This document shows, piece after piece, positions 11,675-24,300 of a stretch of DNA of 64,000 nt. The DNA is from Siderastrea radians (Eukaryota > Cnidaria > Anthozoa > Scleractinia > Rhizangiidae). The DNA lies in the NCBI GenBank assembly GCA_964017195.1, contig OZ024894.1:4924347-4988346 (forward strand), written 5' to 3'. Position 1 is the stretch's first letter. Each line of letters starts with the position of its first letter. The notes beneath the pieces are model-generated. The model searched no databases and had not been told where the DNA came from. It saw nothing but the letters and a program-made list of their open reading frames with translations. The position numbers and the translations under genes were made by a program.

Positions 11675-14600
11675 ATGATGGAAGTGGATCCTGGACCAAA
11701 TTATCCAGTGATGCCTGAACCTGAATGGGCCAAGCCAAGAGACAAGAATGCACCTTCAAAGGTATAAAATATCCATCAGCCATATTCCATTAATAGAAAA
11801 TTAAGTTTTACATGAACGTATTTAAAAGCCCATGAGATACAAAGTGCTAGTTTGGCTATGAATTGATGTGTTTGAGATTGGGTAGTCAGTTTAAATCAGT
11901 GAGTCCTAATTTCAACTTTCAATATTGTTGCATTGTCCAGGTAGTATTATTGATTGGTCGTTCTCAGTTACGCTTGCTGTTTCATTCTGTGTAGGATAAC
12001 AAGCAGGATATAATTGCTGCCTTGAAGAAAACTGCATTTGTTGTTGGTACAGCACTGATTTGTTTTGCAGCAGCAAGAAACACCATCACATGGTTAGTCC
12101 TGTCTTGCATCTTTGTTTCCCATATATCTTTTTCCCATCCCCTACATGTTAACTCACCCATCCCTCTTCCCCACCTTGTTTTATACATGTGTTCTCATCA
12201 CAAACAATTTTGTTTCCTACAACATGGTTATGATAATTCTTTTTTTTTTTTTTCACAGGCACGTGGAACGTTTCTGGGGGGCTTCTGGTGATTTTTGGCA
12301 AGGGCAGTGGAAGAAAATCCATGCATTATTTGGCGGAGATGAATTTCTGCTTAGTGTTGTTGGTAAGTTCTCTCAATATGGATAGCTCATTTGATATTTT
12401 GTAAGGAAATTTCTATGATTATTACATGTACAACCTCACCTCCCGTACTATGGTGTTTCCATTTCCTGCTTTCCTTGGTACTATGATTCTCTAGGTCTCA
12501 TCCATTTTATCAGATCAGCTCACAGATTAAGTTGGACTTGCTGCAAGATGTAAAATAGACCAACCCCTTCTGATTTGCCTAATCCTACCCCAAATTTGTG
12601 GAAATCAACCTAAGAGATGTATTGAAAGACACTCTCTGTTGTGTCAAAACTGGAACAGGACATTTTGGTGTGACCATTTTAAACAAAAAAGAGGCCCACC
12701 TCACCCATTGTAACAAGATCTCCCTGACATGTCTCTGTGTTTTCATTGCTTTCAAGGAACAAATGTGGTAACATTTTCTGTGTTTTGGCTGTTCAGTGGT
12801 TTTTACATGTTAGTAGACTTCACTGGCAGACCCAAGTGGGCCTTGCAGTATAAAATTCAGGATGGAACAAATCAGCCTGTAAGTTAGTTATCCATTTTTT
12901 TGCATATTTTCATTTTATCAATGTTAAGTTGATTTGTTGCTCTGTGTTTGCCTGTGTAGTTCGTAGTTTGATTCTGAGGTTACATTCATTTTGGACTTAA
13001 GTCAAGAGGGGGGTACTCTGTAAATGTTTGGGAGGGGGTGTGTCGGTAGTACTCTGAGACCCTTACCCCATTCCAGACCATGTTCAGCTGCTTGCCGCAA
13101 TCCAGTTGCAGAATAGACACCAAAAATCCCTATCCGATCTAAGACCTGTCGAGTGTCAATCCCTAGTTTTCCGACAAAATTTGATACTCTATTCTAGACC
13201 AAACTCTCTGATTTCAGTCATCTATTCAGACGAAACTGGGCTGAGTTCTAAAGAAACGCTTGATATTATTTGTTCCCAGGTTGACCGTAAGAAGTTCATA
13301 CGTGCTGTAAAGCTGGTGTTGTTTAACCAGATAGTAGTCGGAGGAGCTGTTTCTCTTGTCCTGTACCCTGTGTATGCATGGCGTGGCTGTTCATTTACTC
13401 CAGAGTTGCCTGGTTTTCACTGGGTGTTGTTTGAAATTGCAATTTTTACTTTGGTGGAAGAAGTTGGTTTCTATTACTCCCACAGGTGAGTGTATATTTA
13501 TAATGTTTGTCCTATTACCTCAATCCTGACATTGTCTTTTGGAGGGAAAAACTGTCATGTATCAAGAAAGAAGAGATTTAACTTAGACTAACTAGTGCTA
13601 CGGGAAAGTACTGCTCATGGCTTTTCTTTGAATGTTCACACTGGGGTAAAAGTTAAAAAGACAATTCAGATAATATGAATTTAGATTTAGCTTTAGGAGG
13701 CAGATCAACTGGGTTGTATGTGGGCGTGAGCCTGAGGCTGTACTGTGGCACAATGCCAACGTAACTTGTACTTTTGGCTCAAACATAGGTAGCTGGATAT
13801 GGTTATTTCAAAGGTTATGGATAGACCTAAGTGTGATACTTAATTTCATGAGTGTTGTTGTGCAAAATGTGAATCACATCTCTGTCCACGCATTACAATC
13901 ATCCACGTACTAGCTTTCACATTTACCACAAATTTCTTCATGCTTGATGGATCCATCCTTTGCCTTTTTGTAGGCTTTTCCATCATCCCCGCATTTACCG
14001 CCACATCCACAAGATTCATCATGAATGGACAGCCCCTGTTGGCATTGTTGCAATATATGCACATCCTCTGGAGCACCTTGTATCAAATCTGTTCCCCATT
14101 GCCCTTGGACCCTTCATCATGGGCTCTCATATCGCTACATCCTGGATGTGGTTTGCTCTGGCTCTTATGACTACAATCAACACACACAGTGGTTACCATT
14201 TCCCATTTATGCCATCACCTGAGGCCCATGACTTCCATCATCTCAAGTAAGTGTCTTTACTCTCTCTCTCTCTCATTTTTTTTTTTTTGTATTAACTTGT
14301 TAAACTCATCAACAATAGATGAGCTTGGGGAAGGTTCCTGAAAGAATGGTGGAGCCCGAAGCAATTGAGCCGAGCACGTCAGGTAACCATGACAACCCTG
14401 TGGGTGGCAACCACCAGGCACCATTACACTGAGTGGGGGGGGGATAGGGGGGTTTAAACCTCCCGCTTCCCATACCCTTTAATCCCAGTTCCCACCCTGT
14501 ATTTGTTGGCTCCCGCCTCTTTACATTTTTTATTGCAAAATATTGTGCAATGTTGCATAATTCTTCCCTTTTTCTCCCACTTCCTGCCCCCTCTTCTCCT

Positions 14601-15418
14601 GCCTCCCATACACCTCCTGCCCCCTTTTCTCCCGGTCTCCCCCCCCCCCCCACCACCACTGAGAACAGTGGAACAACGATACTTACCACATACTTACCAT
14701 ATCAGAAGAAAGGGAAAGGGCAGGGAGTGAAAGCACCGAGAACAGTCAAGCAGCGCAAAAGCATGTGAAATGAATTGACCTCAAAGGCCAAGCTGTAAAA
14801 CGCAAAAGGTCCCTGCGAAAACCCCCGGCCACCCTGCAAACCCGCCTCTTGGAGGACCACTGACCAGTGTTGTTTGGCATTTAACTTAGCCTAAATTACA
14901 ATTAGCCACATTTTTTTATACAAACAGTTTTTTTGAGCTGCCAATGAAGGCTCTTAATTTATGCAATTGAGGAAAATAATAATAGATAATAATACCTTCA
15001 CCCTGAAACCAATTGTGTAGTTCCAGAAAATATCCAAATTACCCCACAGAAGGTCAGTGGAATATCAATCCAGGCAGCCTAGATAAAAAGTGCAGTTTCT
15101 TATCAGTAGCATAGAAGAAAGTGACTAGAACCTCAAAAGAGTGGTGGTAAACTGGTCATAAAGGGCACAGGAATTGGGAATTCACTCTCCCTATTCAGAT
15201 CCCTCCAATGAAAGCCCAATAACGTTGTTTGTCCCATTTTCTGTAGATTTACACAGAACTTTGGTGTTCTTGGGGTGTTGGACCGTCTCCATGGCACGGA
15301 CATCATGTTCAGAAATTCAAGAGCTCACGACAGACACATTATGCTGCTTGGCCTCACTCCACTGAAGCAAACCTTTCCTGATAACCCCAAGAAGGGATCA
15401 GCAAGCAAGAAGGAATAA
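11675..15418 (+). CDS. FAXDC2: Fatty acid hydroxylase domain-containing protein 2-like (sterol desaturase superfamily)
   Basis: Seven coding exons: 11675-11761, 11995-12092, 12259-12362, 12757-12878, 13280-13485, 13974-14246, 15247-15418. The total is 1062 nt, 353 aa, with every junction GT/AG and in phase. Known of the family: membrane-bound diiron enzymes of the ER related to C4-methylsterol oxidase; FAXDC2 itself is tied to sterol/lipid metabolism. Seen: the three histidine clusters of the diiron site, H205-RLF-HH (split across exons 5/6), H218-KI-HH and H291-DF-HH. Hydrophobic segments lie around residues 37-55 (AFVVGTALICFAA), 97-118, 145-165 and 240-275. The start is the first of two tandem ATGs in exon 1; the upstream duplicate begins MGVDPG, one codon shorter. 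Length is close to the roughly 330 aa of vertebrate FAXDC2. The orthology call rests on remembered similarity; another member of the superfamily is possible. Confidence 0.93.
13000..13250. repeat. Probable interspersed repeat in intron 4
   Basis: The segment begins gaggggggtactctgtaaat and contains a run of diverged direct motifs (ccctatccgatctaagacc, tactctattctagaccaaac). This style of 'GGGGGGTACTC' repeat also appears near 35030. It is present in the intact FAXDC2-like gene, and there is no clear counterpart just upstream of exon 5 in the broken copy beyond the final 40 bp. Confidence 0.4.
14301..14920 (+). repeat. Interspersed repeat, copy 1 (FAXDC2 intron 6)
   Basis: Shares start (taaactcatcaacaatagat), middle (ggtaaccatgacaaccctgtg) and end (tagcctaaatt, then tagccacatttt) with 18807-19190. 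The copy is enlarged by a C-rich, pyrimidine-biased insert around 14440-14660. No frame and no terminal inverted repeats are evident, so a SINE-like or unclassified element is the best description. Confidence 0.75.
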
Positions 15419-15878
15419 AACTTGCCTTAATTCTAATTTTTTTTCTTTCATGTTTAATGTTATGTGGTTTTAACAGGGCAATACACTGTCACATGTAGTG
15501 CAACTTGTGTTCTTAATTTGAAATGAAGCTTAAAAAGGTTAAGTAAGGTTATTTTGGTTAATAGCAGCATTTTGTGACTTATTTATTTTCATGCCATTGG
15601 ATAATTTGCAGAATTTTACGAATTTCAGTGAAGTAATATAAATTATGCTTTTTAGTATTTGTCAGGAAGTAATTATTGTAACTCAAGTAGTGCAAAGAAA
15701 TTGTTATTTTGAGTACGAAGGGTTATTTTCAAACCTTTGTTAAGTGTGACTTAATAACTGGCAAGGCATTACATTGTATGTTGAAGGTGGGGTGTTCTTG
15801 GTGGTGAGTTAAAAGAGTTGGGTTACAGTGTCTGGTACGTTGAGAAGATAAACTTAATGATGTGTGAATGTAAATGAA

Positions 15879-15884
15879 AATAAA
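15879..15884 (+). promoter_or_regulatory. Candidate poly(A) signal for FAXDC2
   Basis: AATAAA about 460 nt after the stop codon, followed by a T/G-rich region (ttctattgtgtactctgtgg). It is a plausible 3' end for the gene; other A-rich hexamers exist nearby. Confidence 0.5.
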
Positions 15885-15899
15885 AATTCAAGGTCTTCA

Positions 15900-18366
15900 A
15901 ATTCTATTGTGTACTCTGTGGTTCTTTTATTCGTTTCTTTCCCAGGGTGAAACTTTTGAGTTGTCTGCTATGCAGCCATTATTTGAATTGTGTTATTTGT
16001 GTGACAACCTAAAAGGCTTAGTACGTGGCACGTAACTTTTTTGGGTTTGTAATCAAATATGATCCTAACCTGAAAGTCAGTTAATAACCTCCTAAGTTGT
16101 GACCATTCAAATGTTCACAGCATAATGTTGTGAAAGGAGATTCTTTTTAGTCCATGGATGAACTGCTTAGTGTGACCATTCAAACAAAAGCTCTGATATT
16201 AACTGGACTTTCCTGTGAACCTTAACCCTTGACTCCCTGGCATCATTATATTAATTCTCCTGAGTAACTGGTCTTGATACATTTCATTAGTACCAAATTG
16301 GGAGAACTTGTTTAAACATCAAGGCAAGTCGTCTTTGGTGATCACGTGTCTAATTCTCAAGACCTGTCTGTGTTATAATGCATCAATATGATGAGAGGAA
16401 ATTTGATGCTGGTTACTATTGGGGCTTTTAACCACAAAAACTGGCGTAAAATTGTTGTGCACTGCTCACAAGGAGTATTTTCTCGTGAATCACAAAAAAA
16501 CACCTGAACACAAATGAAATCAACAAAACATTTCGCAGTGTTATTTCTCCAAGTGGAGAAACAACACCAAACCAAAAACTGGCCTAAAACGGCCACAGAT
16601 TGCGCCCAAATTACAAACAACACACAAAGACAACCCCGTGTTAAGGTAAGTGAAGTTTATTTCCACATTCATAACTTAATTTTAGCATATTGAGAACCAA
16701 AGTGACTTTCCCATACAAAGTCTTATAGCAAAGGTCATATTTCGCAACTTGATCGTATTCTCATTTTGAGCTTGGGCTGCCTGTGTCTGGACCAGAAACC
16801 TTGGTTGACGGTGTGCAGAAGCCTTGAACAAGGTGTGAATGTTGGCGGTACGTGGTCTGCAACCTTTTTGAAAAAACTTATTGTATGATGTCATTTATTA
16901 AAACAAAAAACACTCTGAAATAATCTCTCTGGTCAAGAGAAAAGGTCTTTTGTCTTAATCAGGGTCAGGGTTTGAAGGCCTTGGTTTCACACCCCCACCC
17001 AAACATCCCTTAAGTGCCCCCCCCCCCCCCCCCCACAGGGTTGTATCAGACAACATATCACACAAAATGTTTACACCATGACAAATTTATTTGGATACAC
17101 TCTAATTGGAGTCATACTTTATTCTTACTGACAAAATTAAAATAATTAATTTCTATGTTCTCCTGCAACTGACATATATTTGCTTGTGGTTCGCATCAAT
17201 TCAATATTTACCTCAGCGGTTAATAATATTGCACATCTAATCTTGATTATTTTAGTACTCAAATTGAAATTCTATAATTAGCTCATTGGACAGTGATGAA
17301 ACAATATTAGAAATTCAAATTTAAACTAGAAAAATAATTCCTTTATAAAGAAAGATTCAAAGCATAAGCGAAATAAAATTGTAACTGGCATCAGTATCTT
17401 TATTATGTACACGACTGGATTCTAATTCAAATAATTCCCCCAACACCCTCTGAAAGTTGCCTTTGAAATTAGATTGAAATAGCACTTCAATTTTCTTTGA
17501 AGTGTCATAATAATTTCCACAACTGAGACAATAAGTACATTCCATACATTCATCCATTGAGGTCATTAACTTACTGATTCTGTCATTTGATTGAAATATT
17601 AAAATTCAGCCCATCATCCGATGAAGCAGAGCAAAATTGTAATCCTTCGAAGTTTGAAACTTATCGGTAGAACAGAAGATGAATAAATGGTTTCTACAGT
17701 TTACATCGTGCATTGTCACTTTTTTCAAAAATAATTTGTAGTTAGTGACTTTCATCCATGCTTTCTCAAACTTGCTGGAGACTGCTAATTTTTTTATCTG
17801 CTCTTTCATATGATGGACCATAAAATTACCTGAAATGCTCATTAATTTAATGTAAAATTTTCTTGCTAGGATAATATTTAGCCCAGCAATCACTAAAATA
17901 AACCTAGAAACTGTTGCCAAACTGGACAAGCTATTTTGTCAAGTTTAAGAGCCTAAAATACCCTAACCCATGCCTAAGAAATATTTTAATTGCTACAAGC
18001 AAATCTACTTTAACTTACTTTACGATAATCATAACATTTTAAACCTCAAATTCCACTATATGAAAGAATGTTGGCATCAGATTAAGGGAGACATACTGAA
18101 TGGCAGTTATAAATGCAGAGCATTGCTTTATGTACACAGAAAATGGAAAGCCTTGCCGGTTCATACTGGAGATATAATAACAGGGTAACGCAAATGCAGA
18201 GAACTCTATGTCAATCAGTGTTACAGTAAGTGAATAACATCACGTTATAGTAACATAATAATATTACTAAGGTTATGACTGATCTTTTCTTTATGTTATG
18301 TCCCTGTCATTATGTCACAAGTGTGAACAAAGTTAAAAATTCTTAAGAATTAAAACTGGGCTAGTT
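15900..18366. other. Convergent intergenic / 3' UTR interval
   Basis: Lies between the 3' ends of the plus-strand FAXDC2-like gene and the minus-strand microtubule gene, and probably holds the 3' UTR of the latter. TTTATT strings on plus, which read AATAAA on minus, occur near 16876, 17084 and 17398. Two inverted matches to the 'atttgaatggtcaca' satellite family lie around 16098 and 16168. A C homopolymer runs at 17018-17035. A 107-aa minus-strand frame at 17606-17929 is unrecognised and probably UTR. Confidence 0.5.
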
Positions 18367-21300
18367 TTACTCATCTATTGTCCCTATGTCAGGGGAACTA
18401 GCTGACAGACGCCAGCTGTTTCGTTTGGATGTAGCTGACAGTGGAAGTCCTTCCTCAGTCGGTGTACCTGGTGGACTCGTACTGTTAACAAGACGCCATT
18501 GTAACTCCTCATTTTCCAAAGAAAGCCTTTTGTTCTTTGCACTCTCCCTTTCTAAACTGTTTCTTAATGAGTCTCGTTCAACAGAAAGTTGCCTGAAATC
18601 GGTAGAAAAAGAAAAGCCATGAAGTTGCTTGACCTCTGTGGTTTGCAGTTTTTAATTAAGACACACCAGGAAAGGAAAGGTAGCAAGAGATTGTGTACAA
18701 ATACAGGCCCTGGCCCTGGCACACTTAACACTTTTATTTAAAGCCCCTCTTCCCCAATGGCCCTCTCCCTGGGTATGAAAGCCTTGGATGGATACTTTGT
18801 TTCTTTTAAACTCATCAACAATAGATGAGCGTGGGGGAAGTGCCTGAGAGGTTGGTGGAGCCAAGAACTGCATCCGATTGCAGCTGGTAACCATGACAAC
18901 CCTGTGAGTGGCATCCACCGTGGCATCGTCACACTGCTAATCAGTGGAAAACTAACCCTACTTACCATATACTTACCAAAGGGAGGGCTGGGCAGGGGAG
19001 CAGGAACTTGCGAGCGTGTGCAATGCGAGGCAAAACGAACGAAATGACCTGACCTCAACAGGGGAGCTGTGAAATCTTGAGTGGCCCCTGCGAGGTTAAG
19101 CGACCGCCCCAAATACTTAGATCGGAAAACTCCTGGCCAGCATTGTCTTGAGTTAAATTTAGCCTAAATTTCATTTAGCCACATTTATAAACTAACAATT
19201 TCTGATAGAAATGTAAACGACTACAGGTATGTACACACCTCTCACATTTTGACTTGTTTTCCACTACAAATGATAATGACTCGTTCTCTTGTTGCAGTTT
19301 CTTTGTCTGTGCCTTGACGTCCTCGAGTCTCTCCAGCTGAAAATTAAAAATAAAGCTTTAAGGATTATGAAGTAATTAACTTATGCACCAATCACAAACC
19401 TACAAGGGGGTGAGGAGGGCAGGCAGATGCCGGGAATTTGACTTCAAAATCCTTACCTGTATGACATTTTGGGTGACTTATAACCCTTTTGAGTACATAG
19501 AGGTCATGTATACTTACTGTTATTGTTCACATTGACAGTTGAATTCCATAGAGGGGGTTGGGGGGCGGGAAGGTAATAAAAAGCTTATTGCCCACTTGGA
19601 GTCTGGTTTGTCACATAGCAATAAGGAAGTTAACAACTGAAGGAAACACTCATTAATAAATATAATACCTCCAGATGTTTTTCCATCTTTTCCTTTCTCA
19701 GCTGTTTAATTTCCTCATTCTTCATTTCCAGCACTGCTTTGATACTCTCAAGCTCTGCTGGTAATGATTCATACTTCTTTATTGCTTCCTAGGTGATAGA
19801 ATTGGGAAACATGAAACACAAGAAGATAACCAACAACATTCCACTAATTAATATCAGGGGTGAATTCGTATCAACTCATTGGAAATGAAATCTTCTGAAA
19901 AAGGCTCTTTCAGAAATAATTTCCAAAAAGCCATTACATTACCAATATGCAACCCATTCAACCAAAATAAACCCTAAAAACTCCTGGAAAGGAGATCAAA
20001 TTATGGAATGGAGGTTCAGTCCTCTTTTTCCAAAAATTGAAACCAAAGATTCATTACCATTCATGTAAAAAACTGTTTCACTATTACATGACAGTTAATT
20101 CCATCAAATCTTGATGTACGCCATATTTTTACGCAAACCCAACAGCTAGCCTAACAAGTTGCTACAAAGAGTTTTAAATAATTATTAATAATAAACTTTG
20201 TATAATAACCTGGATTCTGGTCTCAATGTCCTTTTGGCTTTGGTCTTGCAGTTGCTGAAGTTTGTTATTCAACGTGCTGTATTCGCTTGCCATTTTGTCA
20301 TATTTTTCCTGAGGAGAAAGAATAAAAATGCTCTGATATTACATTCTATACAGTGTAGACAAAAGTGCTTTAGTGGAAAGCAGACCACTCGTAAAGTTCA
20401 CACGAAACTACATCTGGAATGCAAGTGGCATATTTTTCATATCCTCACTAGTGAGGATATCGATGACATCATTTTTACCACTCGAAAATAAAATTCATAT
20501 CTTCGTGCCGCCATGTAATATCCTCTGTAAAATTATATCACAACACATCCCATCAAATTTTAATTGTAATCTTAAGAATAAGTACTGTTCCTCACCTTAA
20601 ATTTAGACTGTTGTTCATCATAGTCTGACTTGATGGTTTCAATTTCAACTTGGTGTTCTTCAACAAGCTCTACAAATCAGATAAATGACAGAGATGTCAA
20701 AAGCTACACACATCAGTGCAGGCTGTCTACAAATGTCACCAGCTGAGAAAAACCCATAATATCACTGGTGTACATTAAGAAAGTATATTTATTATATAGA
20801 CAAGAGTGTTTTAGTGGAAAATAGACCACTCCTACATCCGGGACATCCAAACTACATCCGGGACTCGAGTGGCATATTTTCCACATCCTCACTGGTGAGG
20901 ATATAGATGACGTCATTTCCCACTCTTACAGCGTTGTTTGTGCAAAAATACTCTTGTCCATATAATAAAAAGACAATTACACGGTGGCTTGAAGATATCA
21001 ATAATTATTTTATTTTCTTGTGGTAAAAAACAATATTTTACTCACTTGCTGCACTCGTTCATTAATTTAAAATATTACCACTCGAAAATAAAATTCATAT
21101 CTTCGTGCTGCAGCATCTTTTAGGCAAATTCATGGCATTTTTGCAAATGAGTGCCAATTTATGCATTAATTTAATTTATGTAATAATTATGTCAAAATAT
21201 GCTATTTTATGCTAATTTATACTAATTTCAAGTCAAGTAATTTTAAGCCATGTTTCTGCCTTCATCTGGAACTAGATCACCGGACCAAAATTCTTACCAT

Positions 21301-24300
21301 CAACAGCACTGGAATGTTTGCTTTCTAATTCCACAATTTCATCTCTGTGCTCTTCCTTCAAGGCTGCAATAAGCTCTTCATGAGATTTCTTCAGTTCTGA
21401 CAGCTGTTGAGATAAAACATGCAATCAGATCATTGCAGTCTTTAAGATGTATTGGCATGTCATACACTAGAGGGGTAATTAAAAGCTATCTAGACTCCCT
21501 CTCTAATGCCATGCCCTCTTGAATGTTGGATTTGAAAATGTTCAATAGTGTCATTAAGTATAAACAATGTTGTTATTTGTATTAAATGGTGATTCACACC
21601 CAAATTTAGGATCTGGAAAGAGCCCCCCACTGCATTCCATTCAGTGCCATTTATACAAACCCCACCCTTCCTCAACTTCCTGAGGCCAGAAATTAAATAC
21701 AGCTTCTTGTGAGCTAAATAGAACTTTTACAGTTCTGTAGTAAAGAGAAAATCTTGTACCTCTTTTTCCTGATTTTGCCTCATTTCATGAACTTGTGCCT
21801 TATGAGTCTCAATGGCTACAATAAAAAAAATTGACAGCTTATGAATAAATAGTTCAATACAGCTGGAACCATCACGGCGAGACCCTGGTCTTTCCTTTAT
21901 GAGTTATCAAAAGAATATAAAAATAATTTACTAAACTAAGTTTGAGATTGATTCTTAAGTAGGAACGTATCCTGCCATTTGCAAACATTGTCAAGTGAAG
22001 CATGACAAACCCGCAAATTGATATGCTTTGCTTGAGGGACTGCTAAAAAAAAAGCTTAGTCAGCTAAGCACACTGACACTAATATGTAGAATTGTGAGCT
22101 ACTTTTCACACAAAAAATCTCACACCTGTAACTAAACCTGATGCGTCTCTGTGTACCAGTGCTGAGGTGGCTCACTACCTCATTTAAGCCACGGTAAATG
22201 ACATTTTCTAATAATTGCTTGAATGCATATAACCCACCTAATGCTATTTCTCCTTCATGTTTCATCTTTAGTTCTGTACTTGTTCGTTCCAGCACATTCT
22301 CATAGTCAGCCTTTAAGGTTTCTATAGCAACAGCATGTTCACTACTCTGATACATCATCTCTTCTTGGAGCTTGACACTGTTGGCTTCCTCTTCAGCTGT
22401 GCAAGAATAAAAGAACACACAAAAATTACCTTAATGTTAAGTGAGACGAAAGTGTGGTTGTTGAGTTGTATTTGAAGAGTACCAGGAAGCACATTCAGCA
22501 TTACAAGAAGGCCATTGGAGATCCCTCACATAAAGAAGCTTGTCCTTTTAAGATTGTGTGACATTAATACATGTGACTGCAGAGCAGTGCAGTCTGCAGT
22601 ATGTTTTTGCATGTGCTTAGCTGTCACGCCCATTTTCTCTTGTAAGCTACCAGCCATTTTGTTTTGTTCTCGTGCAGTCTCAAGATTTGTAAAGTTATCA
22701 TTGTTTATCGGATCTCTGCTGTCATTTTAAACGGCCTGAACAGTAAGACATTGTACAGAACATTCTTTTAGTGTATTTCGCGCTAGGTTTCCAGTTTTAG
22801 TAATAGCGAGCAACCACATGTTTTGTCACGCAGATTGTTATCTCGGGAATCAGAATTCAAACTCACAAGTGAACGGCACATGCTGTACCTGACCTGTGAA
22901 TAAACAAAGTTTGGGACGTTCTGTAATTTGTCATATAACTCTTCTTGCTATGTACAACGAGAGGCCAGCCACAATACATGAGAACATATAGGAGAGCAGG
23001 AAGTTTAAGACGAGTGTTAACTGGAACTCCAACAGGTGCTGTATTGGCTGAACAAAAACTGCCAGCAGCAATATGCAGTTTGGTTGTTAGCTTACCAAGT
23101 TTTTCTTGAATGACATTCATCTCCTGTACAGTGCATTCTAATTTCCTTTGCAGTTGATTGCTGTGTTTTTTACTCCACTGCAACTGTGGGTTAAAACAAA
23201 TAATAATGATGAACAACTGGCCTGATGACGACAGTGATGGTGATGGTGGTGATGATGATGATGACAACGATGAGATTGATGTTGATGACTGTGGTTAGTG
23301 ATATATGGTGATAGCTCTGACGATGATCACTGTGACGTTGATGGTGCAGGTGATGAGAATGATGAGATGATGAGGAGGATAGTGATGACAATGATGAAAA
23401 ATGTGAGGGCACTGATGAAGATGATGACAACAATGTCCCGGAAACAACGTTCAAGATGATGATGATGGCAAAGATGTTGCTAACATAACTACAAAAACAG
23501 AAATTGCATCAAAAAAAGTGATAAGATCACTTTTGATACCTTCTGACAAATGGGTCATTCACTCACCTTATGAACAAGTGACAGAATCATGACCGAAGCT
23601 GCCACAAAGTCAATGGTGTCCTCATCAATTTGGTTCTGTAGCTCCCAGCACAGATCCGTCCTTTGTTTTACAAGCTCACGCAGATGATGCCCGTTCTCTT
23701 TCAGAATTTGAATGGTTTTCAAATCACTATCATCCTCTACTTGAACACCGACAGAATGCTTGCTTAGGTATGGTGTCTCACTTAAGATATCAGGTGGCAT
23801 TATCCTGCAGGGTTGTCCAATGGGAGAACTAACTTTAGCATCTATCTCGTCTTGTTGTAGGACTCTCCTGTCGTGATCTGAAGCCTCAGTCCTCACAGAC
23901 ACAGCATCAATTTCAGGATCATGAATATCCTCCAAATTATCCTGATCTTTAATGCTACTGGTTACGGACGCACTGTCACTTGCGTTGCTCAGTTGCCCTG
24001 ACACCTTTCTGGGTAGTTTACACGTCACCTGTTTGGCAGTTTGCTTCACTGGTTGTACTGGCTTTTTAGTAACAGAAACTGATGTAGGTTGTTTTTTGGT
24101 GTCTTTGGCAGATGGCCCTTTGGCTGCAACAATAGAGGGCAAATTTTGTTAAAAGCAAGCAGCATTATTCAACACCTATACAGACATTACCTCATTCAAT
24201 GTTTGTGTTGCTAATACATTAGAACAAGGGATTAACAGTGGAAAAGGTGGGGGGGGGGGGGGGGGGAGGGGGAGAAATCATTACAAAATGCCCCAAGATG

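Larger units (their letters stand above)
9700..15440 (+). other. Downstream unit of the tandem segmental duplication
   Basis: Homologous to 436-5275 from the gcgccgtttaccattcc motif to just past the FAXDC2-like stop codon. It contains the intact gene. Relative to the upstream unit it has an extra 1.36-kb insertion (9924-11281) in the 5' flank. Intron lengths are similar where both units are uninterrupted; for example, intron 1 has shared motifs around 11820-11900 and 1230-1340. Confidence 0.8.

Noticed and set aside
17606..17929. 107-aa minus-strand frame downstream of the CAP-Gly/ATIP gene
   Set aside because: No domain recognised; the position fits the 3' UTR of that gene and there is no splice or start evidence.
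23191..23454. Ser/His-rich minus-strand frame
   Set aside because: A translation of the GATG microsatellite.
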